From assembly GCA_029907055.1 (NCBI GenBank), contig JARYMO010000107.1, positions 1-5,682 on the forward strand: DNA of 5,682 nucleotides, written 5' to 3'. Of this stretch, positions 1 to 5,682 are shown one piece after another (position 1 is the stretch's first letter; the number at the start of each line of letters is the position of its first letter). A program made the translations under genes and the position numbers. Under the pieces are notes generated by a model, which was not told where the DNA came from, made no database searches, and worked only from the letters and a program-made list of their open reading frames with translations. Source of the DNA: Syntrophomonadaceae bacterium (GTDB taxonomy: Bacteria; Bacillota; Syntrophomonadia; Syntrophomonadales; Syntrophothermaceae).

Positions 1-972
1 CGCATTGCCGGCACCGGGTGGGGTCTGCCCGCGCACGTGCGCACCAACGCCGACCTGTCGGTGCGCCTGGGCGGGATCAAGGAACGCTGGGTAGAACAAA
101 AGTCGGGCATCCAGCAACGCCGCATCGCCGGCCCCGAAGTCGCTGCCTCCGACCTGGGGTGCGCCGCGGCACGCGACGCCCTGGCCCGCGCGGGGGTGCT
201 GGCCGAGCAGGTGGGCCTCATCGTGTGTGCCACCGTGAGCCCGGACATGATGTTCCCCCCTACGGCCTCGCTCATCCAGGGCCGGCTGGGAGCGGTGAAC
301 GCCTGGGCCTTCGACCTGGAAGCAGCCAGCAGCGGGCTGCTGTACGGGCTGGCGGTGGCCGACCGCTTCGTGGCCTGCGGGGACTGCGACTACGCCCTGG
401 TGGTGGGCACAGAGATCATGTCCCGTTTCGTGGACTGGGATGATCGCCGGACCTCGATTCTGTTCGGGGATGGGGCGGGCGCGCTGTTGCTCGCTCCATC
501 CACGGACGGAAGCGGATTTCAACGCTTCGTACTGGGCGGCGACGGGACCGCTGCGGGCATCCTCAACCTGCCGGCGGGAGGATCGCGGTTGCCGGCCAGC
601 CGCCGCACGGTGGACGAAGGGCTGCACTTCGTCCACATGGAGGGCAAGCCCCTCTACCGCGCGGCAGTGCACCATCTGCAGCAGGTGGCCAGGGAACTGC
701 TGCAGCGGACCGGTTTCAGCGTGGAAGACATAGGACTGTTTATCCCTCACCAGGCCAACCTGCGCATCCTGGAAGACGCCTTTGCCGGCCTGGGGGTCGA
801 CATGGAGCGGGTGGTGGTAACGGTGGACCGGTTAGCCAATGTGGCATCCGCCAACATCGCCATCGCCATGCACCAGGCGGTGCTGGACGGCCGCTTGTCT
901 CCCGGCATGCTGGTCATGCTGCTGGCCTTCGGGGCCGGCTACAACTGGGGAGCGGCGTTGCTGCGCTGGTGA
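1..972 (+). CDS. FabH-family beta-ketoacyl-ACP synthase III, Ser in place of catalytic Cys (5' partial)
   Basis: FabH enzymes condense an acyl-CoA primer with malonyl-ACP to start fatty acid synthesis in the cytosol. The reading frame is open from base 1 and opens with RIAGTGWGLP, which matches the very N-terminus of FabH, so only about three residues plus the start are missing; 323 codons are present, the family's full length. Family landmarks are VRTNADL, Trp at 88-90 followed by SGI..RRIA, SPDMMFPPTA, DDRRTSILFGDGAGA, LPAGGSR, IPHQANLRI (His 748-750) and RLANVASAN (Asn 838-840), ending in FGAGYNWGAALLRW. The nucleophile motif, normally AACSG or AACAG, reads AASSG: Ser at 328-330 replaces the catalytic Cys. 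His and Asn of the triad remain. Fold and family are certain. Condensing activity is doubtful; an acyltransferase or a Ser-type starter enzyme is possible. I therefore give no gene symbol. It lies 20 bases upstream of rnc, where many Bacillota carry fabF. Confidence 0.93.
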   Translation, partial: RIAGTGWGLPAHVRTNADLSVRLGGIKERWVEQKSGIQQRRIAGPEVAASDLGCAAARDALARAGVLAEQVGLIVCATVSPDMMFPPTASLIQGRLGAVNAWAFDLEAASSGLLYGLAVADRFVACGDCDYALVVGTEIMSRFVDWDDRRTSILFGDGAGALLLAPSTDGSGFQRFVLGGDGTAAGILNLPAGGSRLPASRRTVDEGLHFVHMEGKPLYRAAVHHLQQVARELLQRTGFSVEDIGLFIPHQANLRILEDAFAGLGVDMERVVVTVDRLANVASANIAIAMHQAVLDGRLSPGMLVMLLAFGAGYNWGAALLRW

Positions 973-982
973 GGGCTGATGC

Positions 983-987
983 GGAGG
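983..987 (+). promoter_or_regulatory. Ribosome-binding site of rnc
   Basis: GGAGG lies five bases before the ATG at 993. It supports that ATG over the in-frame GTG at 969, which overlaps the stop of the upstream gene and would add eight residues outside the usual RNase III N-terminus. Confidence 0.7.
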
Positions 988-992
988 TTGTC

Positions 993-1694
993 ATGGGCAA
1001 GAAGAAAAACCTGACCCGGCGGTTTCAACAGGTCAACGACATCGCGGAGGTGGACGGGGGCCTGCTGACCCGCGCGCTCACTCATCCCTCGTTCTCCCAG
1101 GAACACAGTGCGGCCGAGCACAACCAGCGCCTCGAATTCCTGGGCGATGCCGTCCTCAACCTGGTGGTGGCAGAATACCTGTACCAGAACTACCCGGACC
1201 GGCCGGAGGGTGACCTTACCCGCATGCGGGCCAAGGTAGTATGCGAGAAGGCCCTGGTCAAGGTGGCGGAAGACCTGCGCATCGGGGAACACCTGTACCT
1301 GGGGCGCGGAGAGGAGCTCTCGGGCGGTCGCCGCCGGCACTCCATCCTGGCTGACACCGTGGAGGCGGTGTTCGGGGCCGTGTACCTGGACAAGGGCCTG
1401 GACTATGTCCGCCAGTTCATCCTCAAGCACCTGGTGGAGGACATCCGCCTGGCCGCAGAGGGCAACTTCTACGACTACAAGTCGCAGCTGCAGGAGCTGG
1501 TGCAGAGCCGCAGCCGCGACAACGTGCACTACGCCATCCTGGAGGAAACCGGGCCGGCCCACGACCGCACCTTCGTTGCCGGGGTGTTCTTCCGCCAGCA
1601 ACTGCTGGCGCGGGGGCAGGGCAAGAGCAAGAAGGAGGCCGAGCAGGATGCGGCCGAAAAAGTCCTGCGGGAACACAACTTCCACGACGAGTAG
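993..1694 (+). CDS. rnc: Ribonuclease III
   Basis: RNase III cleaves double-stranded RNA, processing rRNA precursors and some mRNAs, as a Mg2+-dependent homodimer in the cytosol. The protein has 233 residues from ATG 993, a normal family length. The catalytic domain occupies about residues 8-150: HPSF at 31-34, the signature QRLEFLGDAVL at 45-55 with acidic residues E48 and D52, EGDLTRMRAK at 72-81, and the second acidic pair D121 and E124 in LADTVEAVFGA. The dsRNA-binding domain spans about residues 161-229, from DYKSQLQELVQ to the KSKKEAEQDAA helix. All metal-binding acidic residues are present, so it should be active. A GTG at 969 could give a protein eight residues longer, but the GGAGG just before 993 favours the ATG. 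Its last 47 bases overlap the radical SAM gene. rnc near fab genes and smc is a common Bacillota arrangement. Confidence 0.97.
   Translation: MGKKKNLTRRFQQVNDIAEVDGGLLTRALTHPSFSQEHSAAEHNQRLEFLGDAVLNLVVAEYLYQNYPDRPEGDLTRMRAKVVCEKALVKVAEDLRIGEHLYLGRGEELSGGRRRHSILADTVEAVFGAVYLDKGLDYVRQFILKHLVEDIRLAAEGNFYDYKSQLQELVQSRSRDNVHYAILEETGPAHDRTFVAGVFFRQQLLARGQGKSKKEAEQDAAEKVLREHNFHDE
1632..1638 (+). promoter_or_regulatory. Ribosome-binding site of the radical SAM gene, inside rnc
   Basis: AAGGAGG, a near-perfect Shine-Dalgarno sequence, sits nine bases before the ATG at 1648 and decides that start. It also encodes Lys-Lys-Glu in the RNase III dsRNA-binding domain, where lysine and glutamate codons produce such strings easily, so chance cannot be excluded. 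The only other start near the conserved region, GTG 1711, has no such site. Confidence 0.55.
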
Positions 1695-2778
1695 CCCCGC
1701 CATCCTGCCGGTGTTCATTCCCCACCTGGGGTGCCCGCACGCCTGCATCTTCTGTAACCAGCACCACATCGCTTCGCAACCCGCCCCTCCTTCTCCCGCC
1801 CGGGTGGCGCAAATGCTGGAAGACTACCTGTCCGCCTGCCGCCTGCCGGGGCGGCCGGTGGAGGTCGCCTTCTACGGGGGGAGCTTCACCGCGCTCCCTC
1901 CGGCCATGCAGCGCGCCTACCTGCAGGCGGTCGCCCCACTGCGCGAGCGCGGCCGGGTGACGGCGCTGCGCGTGTCGACGCGGCCCGACGCGGTCACCCG
2001 CCAGGGGCTGGAGCTGCTGCGCGGGTACGGGGTGACCACGGTGGAGCTGGGGCTGCAGTCGATGGACGACGGTGTGCTGGCGCGCGCGGGCAGGGGCTGT
2101 ACTGCCTCTCGGGCGTGGGAAGCGGCGCGCCTGGTCAGGGAGACCGGCCTGCGGCTGGGAGTGCAGCTGATGGCTGGTCTGCCCGGTGACAGCCGGGAGA
2201 CCTGCCGGAGGAGTGCGCGGGCGGCAGTGGCCATGGGCGCAGACCTGGCCCGCCTCTACCCGCTGCTGGTGGTGCGCGACACACCCCTGGGGCGCCTGTG
2301 GGAACAGGGTCGGTACCAGCCGCTGTCACTGCAGCAGGCGGTGGAGGTCACGGCAGACATGTTCGAGATCCTGGAGGCCGGCGGGGTGAGAGTCATCCGC
2401 TGCGGGCTGCAGGCCACTCCCGGCCTGGAGGGTCGGTCGCTGCTGGCAGGGCCGTTCCACCCCGCCTTCGGCGAGATGGTACACGCCGAGGTGTTCATGC
2501 GCCAGGCGCGCTGGGCGCTGCGGGCCAGCCAGTGGCAGGGTCCCCTGCAACTGCGGGTGCCGCCGCGGGAGCTGTCACGGGCGGTGGGGCTCAAGGGCGC
2601 CAACCGTGCCGCCCTGGGGGCGCTGCTGGGCCACCCGGTGGAGGTGGTGGGCGACCCCGGGCTGCGGGCGGGCAGCCTGGCACTGGCGGTCCCGGGTGAG
2701 GCCGGGCCGCGGGTGCAGGTGTCGCGGGAGGACTACTATCAGACCGCCGCGGTGGCGGCGGACGGGGGGAACGGATGA
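1648..2778 (+). CDS. Elp3-like radical SAM protein without GNAT domain
   Basis: Radical SAM enzymes use a [4Fe-4S] cluster to cleave S-adenosylmethionine into a 5'-deoxyadenosyl radical. From ATG 1648 the protein has 376 residues. The cluster motif CxxxCxxC is C29, C33 and C36 in IPHLGCPHACIFCNQ. The glycine-rich strand FYGGSFT and the later segments STRPDAV, VELGLQSMDDGVL and VQLMAGLPGD fit the barrel of the Elp3/YhcC-like group (COG1243-type). The barrel runs to about residue 270. After it comes a small C-terminal region with GLKGAN at residues 314-319. Full-length Elp3 carries a GNAT acetyltransferase domain needed for tRNA wobble-uridine modification; none is seen here, so the substrate is unknown, though RNA is plausible. 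The first 18 residues are Ser/Thr-rich and lie partly over the 3' end of rnc; a shorter start at GTG 1711 is possible. The stop overlaps the birA start in ATGA. Uncharacterised radical SAM genes of this type commonly sit between rnc and smc in Clostridia. Confidence 0.9.
   Translation: MRPKKSCGNTTSTTSSPAILPVFIPHLGCPHACIFCNQHHIASQPAPPSPARVAQMLEDYLSACRLPGRPVEVAFYGGSFTALPPAMQRAYLQAVAPLRERGRVTALRVSTRPDAVTRQGLELLRGYGVTTVELGLQSMDDGVLARAGRGCTASRAWEAARLVRETGLRLGVQLMAGLPGDSRETCRRSARAAVAMGADLARLYPLLVVRDTPLGRLWEQGRYQPLSLQQAVEVTADMFEILEAGGVRVIRCGLQATPGLEGRSLLAGPFHPAFGEMVHAEVFMRQARWALRASQWQGPLQLRVPPRELSRAVGLKGANRAALGALLGHPVEVVGDPGLRAGSLALAVPGEAGPRVQVSREDYYQTAAVAADGGNG
2764..2770 (+). promoter_or_regulatory. 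Weak G-rich ribosome-binding site of birA
   Basis: A GGGGGGA run lies four bases before the ATG at 2775. It is a poor Shine-Dalgarno match. Because the start overlaps the preceding stop (ATGA, 2775-2778), birA translation probably depends mainly on ribosomes finishing the radical SAM gene. Confidence 0.4.
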
Positions 2779-3758
2779 GAGAACGCATCCTGACCCGGCT
2801 GCAAAGGGCAGCCGGCGAGTATGTCTCCGGCGAGGAGCTGGCGGCCGAGCTGGGCGTCAGCCGGACGGCGGTGTGGAAGCGGGTGGCGGAGTTGAAGGCT
2901 GCCGGTTACCCCATCGAGAGCTGCACCCGCCTCGGCTACCGGTTGCCCCCGGGTGCTGGTGCGCTCGACGCGCCTCTTTTCGCCGGGAGGTGCATCCGCG
3001 TCGAGGAGACCGATTCCACCAACCGCCTGGCGCGGGAGTTGTGGGAGGCGGGGGCCATCGGGCACGGGGACGTGGTGGTGGCGGTGCGCCAGACCCAGGG
3101 GAGAGGCAGGCGCGGCCGGCGCTGGGAGTCACCGCCCGGTGGGCTGTGGTTCTCGCTGCTGCTCCGTCCTTCCCTGGCGCCGGCCCAGGTCGCCCCTTTC
3201 TCGCTGGTGTGCGCGGTGGCGGTGGCCGAGGCGCTGCAGTGCTTCGTGCCGGTGCCGGTGCAGGTGAAGTGGCCCAACGACGTGCTGGTGGGGGGGCGCA
3301 AGGCGGCCGGCGTGCTGCTCGAAATGCAGGCCGAATTTGATAGAATAGAGTATGTGATTGCTGGCATCGGCATCAACGTCAACCTGGACCGGGAAGTCTT
3401 CCCGGCCCCGTTGCGGGGGCTGGTCACCTCGCTGCAGGCCGAGGCCGGTGCCCCCCTACCCCTGGAGACGGTCCTGCAGGAGGTTCTGGGAGGGCTGCAG
3501 GCGTGCTACGGTGAGTTCGTGGCCTCCGGGTGGCCCCCCTTCCGGCGGCGCTTCCACCGCCTCTGCGCTCACCGGGGGCGGCTCATCCGGGTGTGCCAGG
3601 GGGGATCACGGCTGGAAGGCATTGACGAAGGGGTGGATGCCGACGGCTGCCTGCGCCTGCGGCTGGACGACGGCCGCCTGGTGCGGGTTGCCGCCGGGGA
3701 CGTGGTGTTCGACAGCGGGCTGGATGCGGGAGGGGACGAGTGCACCTCAAGCGGGTAG
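2775..3758 (+). CDS. birA: Bifunctional biotin-protein ligase / biotin operon repressor BirA
   Basis: BirA activates biotin with ATP to biotinyl-5'-AMP and transfers it to a lysine of biotin carboxyl carrier proteins such as AccB; class II forms also repress biotin genes. This 327-residue protein is class II. Residues 1-60 form a winged helix-turn-helix (SGEELAAELGVSRTAVWKRV at 18-37, then GYPIESCTRLGYRL). The ligase core has ETDSTN at 78-83, the biotinyl-AMP loop GRGRRGR at 109-115, GGLWFSLLLRP at 122-132, KWPND at 165-169 with the catalytic-type lysine, and GIGINVN further on. A C-terminal SH3-like domain covers about residues 275-320 (GRLIRV to GDVVFDSG). All ligase motifs are intact. It starts in ATGA with the radical SAM stop and overlaps smc by 19 bases, so it is probably co-transcribed with both. 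I see no biotin-operator palindrome and no other biotin gene in the window. The site between rnc and smc is unusual; birA more often neighbours coaX or biotin genes. Confidence 0.97.
   Translation: MRERILTRLQRAAGEYVSGEELAAELGVSRTAVWKRVAELKAAGYPIESCTRLGYRLPPGAGALDAPLFAGRCIRVEETDSTNRLARELWEAGAIGHGDVVVAVRQTQGRGRRGRRWESPPGGLWFSLLLRPSLAPAQVAPFSLVCAVAVAEALQCFVPVPVQVKWPNDVLVGGRKAAGVLLEMQAEFDRIEYVIAGIGINVNLDREVFPAPLRGLVTSLQAEAGAPLPLETVLQEVLGGLQACYGEFVASGWPPFRRRFHRLCAHRGRLIRVCQGGSRLEGIDEGVDADGCLRLRLDDGRLVRVAAGDVVFDSGLDAGGDECTSSG
3729..3733 (+). promoter_or_regulatory. Ribosome-binding site of smc, inside birA
   Basis: GGAGG within a GGGAGGGG string lies six bases before a GTG at 3740. It fixes the smc start at this GTG, which is followed directly by the family's N-terminal HLKRVEIKGFKTF. 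Confidence 0.75.
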
Positions 3759-5682
3759 AGATCAAGGGCTTCAAGACCTTCGCCGAGCGGACCGAGATCC
3801 AGTTCGACGGTGGCATCAACATCATCGTGGGCCCGAACGGGTGCGGTAAGAGCAACATCGTGGACGCGGTGCGCTGGGTGTTGGGAGAGGCTAACGTGCG
3901 GCACCTGCGTGGGCAGCGCAACGAGGATGTCATCTTCACCGGCACTGACTCCAAGCGCCCGCTGGGGATGGCCCAGGTGGAGATTACCATTGACAACCAG
4001 GCCAGGCTGCTGCCGCTGGACTTCGCAGAGGTGACCGTGGGCCGGAAGGTCTTTCGCAGCGGTGAGAGCGAGTTCACCATCAACCACGCGCCCGTGCGGC
4101 TGAAGGACATCCAGCAGCTGTTCGCCGGCACCGGGCTGGGCAGGATGGGCTTCTCCATCATCGGGCAGGGCGAACTGGAGCAGGTGCTCAATGCCCGTTC
4201 CCTGGAAAGGCGCCTCATCCTGGAGGAAGCGTCGGGCATCATCCTGGTGCGGCACAAGCTGGAGGAAGCCGGCCATCGCCTGAGGGCCGCCGAACAGGAC
4301 CTGCAGCGCCTGGAGGACCTGCTGGCCGAACTGGAGGCCCGCCGCGCCGAGCTGCAGGTCAAGGCGGAGCGGGTGCGGGTCTTTCGCGCCACGCAGGAGC
4401 AGCTGTTGCGGCTGGAACGCTTCCTGCTGGCCTCGGACATCCTGCAGCTGGAACGCGAGCGTGACCTGCGGCGGCAGGAACTGGAGGTGCTGGCTGGACG
4501 GGTGGAAGGACTGCAGGAGGAACTGGCGGTGCGGGAGGCGCAGTCGCAGGAGCGGAGCCAGGCCTGCGCCGGGCTGCGGGCCGAGGCAGCCGAGTGCCGG
4601 GAACAGCGGCACCACCTGCAAGAGGAGATGGCCCGCCTGGAAGGGGACGTCAACCTGGCCCGCGAGCGCATCCGCGGGGCCCAGGAGCGGCTGGCGGCCA
4701 TCGCCGAAGACGAGCGCAAGTATGCCGGGATGCTGGAGCGCCTGGCCGAAGACCTGCGCGTGGGCCAGGAAAACCTGCAACGGGACGAGGAGGCCTGTGC
4801 CCGGCGACGGGCGGAACTGCAGGGCCTGCAGCAGCGCCTCGGCGAGATGGAGGCCCGCGTGCGGCAGCAGGCGCTGGCCGAGGAAGAGCTGCGCACCCAG
4901 CTGGTGGAACTGGTGCAGGGCCAGGCCGCCTGGCGCAACGAGCAGGCCGAGCGGCAGGTGCGCCTGCGGCGCCTGCAGGAGCGGGAGGAGCGCTGTGCCC
5001 GGGAGAGCGCCGAGCGGGCCCGGCAGGCAGAGGTCCTGCGGGCGCGCAACAGCGAGCTGGAGGCGGAGATGGCCTCCCAGCAAGCTGCCCGGGAGCGCCT
5101 GCAGCGCGAGCGAGCAGAGCTGGAGGCGCTGCGCCAGCACCTGCAGGCGTCGCGCCTGGTGCAGGAAGAGGTGCTGGCCGGGGCCCAGGCGGAGCTGGCG
5201 GGCAGCGAGCAGCGCCTGGCGGCGTACCGCGAGCTGGAGCAGCAGCGCGCTGGCTACGGTGAGGCAGTCAGGGCCCTGTTGCGGGCCATGGAGAGAGAGC
5301 CGGGGCGGTGGCCGGGGCTGGTAGGCCTGGTGGGGGACCTGGTGGAGGTCGGGACCGGGCTGGAAGTGGCCATCCAGACCGCGCTGGGGCGCGGCATCGA
5401 GAACGTGGTGGTGCGCAGCGAAGCCGAGGCACGCCGGGCCATTGCCCTGCTGCAGGAAAAGCGCCTGGGACGCGTGACTTTCCTGCCCCTGGACCTCCTG
5501 CGGCCGGGCCTTCTCGACCCGGCGCAGGCCGAGCGCCTGGCCCGGGAACCGGGCGTGGTGGGGTGGGCATGGCAGCTGGTGCAGTACCCGCCGGAATGCG
5601 CAGCGGCGCTGCAGTACCTGCTGGGCCGGGTGCTGGTGGTGGAGGACCTGGAGGCGGGAGTGCGCCTGTACCGGCGCCGCGC
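3740..5682 (+). CDS. smc: Chromosome segregation ATPase SMC, N-terminal half (3' partial)
   Basis: SMC is the ATPase of the bacterial condensin, which with ScpA and ScpB extrudes DNA loops and organises replicated chromosomes. The frame is open from GTG 3740 to the window end, giving 647 codons of an expected 1,150-1,200. The N-terminal head has MHLKRVEIKGFKTF, Walker A GPNGCGKS at residues 31-38, the arginine-finger region VRHLRG (R57), SGESEFTIN at 107-115 and the Q-loop IIGQGELEQ around Q143. Residues about 170-515 form a long coiled coil rich in Leu, Glu, Arg and Gln. The hinge begins near residue 525 with PGLVGLVGDLVEV, then ENVVVRSEAEARRAI and GRVTFLPLDLL, and nearly completes within the window. 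The second arm, the ABC signature and Walker B lie downstream. The gene overlaps birA by 19 bases. Downstream neighbours (often ftsY) are not visible. Nothing suggests a break in the visible part. Confidence 0.98.
   Translation, partial: MHLKRVEIKGFKTFAERTEIQFDGGINIIVGPNGCGKSNIVDAVRWVLGEANVRHLRGQRNEDVIFTGTDSKRPLGMAQVEITIDNQARLLPLDFAEVTVGRKVFRSGESEFTINHAPVRLKDIQQLFAGTGLGRMGFSIIGQGELEQVLNARSLERRLILEEASGIILVRHKLEEAGHRLRAAEQDLQRLEDLLAELEARRAELQVKAERVRVFRATQEQLLRLERFLLASDILQLERERDLRRQELEVLAGRVEGLQEELAVREAQSQERSQACAGLRAEAAECREQRHHLQEEMARLEGDVNLARERIRGAQERLAAIAEDERKYAGMLERLAEDLRVGQENLQRDEEACARRRAELQGLQQRLGEMEARVRQQALAEEELRTQLVELVQGQAAWRNEQAERQVRLRRLQEREERCARESAERARQAEVLRARNSELEAEMASQQAARERLQRERAELEALRQHLQASRLVQEEVLAGAQAELAGSEQRLAAYRELEQQRAGYGEAVRALLRAMEREPGRWPGLVGLVGDLVEVGTGLEVAIQTALGRGIENVVVRSEAEARRAIALLQEKRLGRVTFLPLDLLRPGLLDPAQAERLAREPGVVGWAWQLVQYPPECAAALQYLLGRVLVVEDLEAGVRLYRRR

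Noticed and set aside
969..992. Upstream GTG start for rnc.
   Set aside because: The GGAGG at 983-987 is correctly placed for ATG 993 and not for GTG 969, and the extra residues do not match the family.
939..1769. Antisense open frame of 276 codons opposite rnc.
   Set aside because: It is a shadow of a well-conserved RNase III gene; no domain or credible ribosome-binding site was seen.
2744..2758. Short inverted repeat CCGCC-GCGGT-GGCGG before birA.
   Set aside because: The five-base stem lies inside coding sequence, has no T-run, and such GC palindromes are expected by chance at this composition.
3331..3360. AT-richer patch within birA that looks faintly like a promoter (TAGAAT as a -10).
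   Set aside because: There is no matching -35, it lies mid-gene, and it encodes the conserved FDRIEYVIAGIGIN strand of biotin ligases.
3569..5140. Two long antisense open frames (523 and 488 codons) opposite smc and the end of birA.
   Set aside because: They mirror GC-rich Leu, Glu and Gln codons of the SMC coiled coil. Their translations are low-complexity Leu/Gln/Pro or Arg/Ser strings with no recognisable domain, and the + strand holds unmistakable birA and smc.
4461..5324. Same-strand open frames of 287 and 222 codons inside smc.
   Set aside because: They are out-of-frame readings rich in Arg, Gly, Ala and Pro, as expected in GC-rich DNA, while the smc frame itself is uninterrupted from 3740 to the end.
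676..5620. The palindrome CTGCAG occurs about 22 times by eye, far above the roughly two expected from base composition.
   Set aside because: Every copy I checked is an in-frame Leu-Gln pair (CTG CAG), the preferred codons here, and Leu-Gln is frequent in these proteins, so codon use explains the excess.

Overview
The window is a compact, gene-dense stretch of a GC-rich bacterial chromosome (by eye clearly above 60% G+C, not counted), with all genes on the + strand. The set FabH-type ketosynthase, rnc (RNase III), an Elp3-like radical SAM protein, birA and smc resembles the fab-rnc-smc neighbourhood of Bacillota. An Elp3-like radical SAM gene between rnc and smc is a Clostridia-type trait. 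A high-GC Bacillota lineage (Clostridia-like, Symbiobacterium, Thermaerobacter or Limnochordia type) is therefore my best guess. This is an inference from gene order and composition, not an identification.

Layout: 1-972 is a FabH-family beta-ketoacyl-ACP synthase III lacking only its first few residues. 993-1694 is RNase III. 1648-2778 is a radical SAM protein of the Elp3-like group without an acetyltransferase domain. 2775-3758 is a two-domain BirA (DNA-binding repressor plus biotin-protein ligase). 3740 to the window end is the N-terminal half of the chromosome condensation ATPase SMC (head, first coiled-coil arm and most of the hinge). There is no non-coding stretch longer than about 20 bases, and I see no tRNA, rRNA, mobile element, CRISPR array, promoter or terminator.

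The genes are tightly packed: a 20-base gap, then overlaps of 47, 4 and 19 bases, each start preceded by a purine-rich ribosome-binding site. They are very probably one transcript with translational coupling. Functionally this is a housekeeping mix: fatty acid chain initiation or a related acyl transfer, RNA processing, probable RNA modification, biotinylation of acetyl-CoA carboxylase (which supplies the malonyl units of fatty acid synthesis), and chromosome segregation.

I found no undescribed multi-gene system. The most notable point is that the FabH-like protein has serine where FabH enzymes have the catalytic cysteine, while the histidine and asparagine of the triad are kept. Secondary points are the placement of birA just ahead of smc and a possible KH-like GxxG element at the C-terminus of the radical SAM protein.
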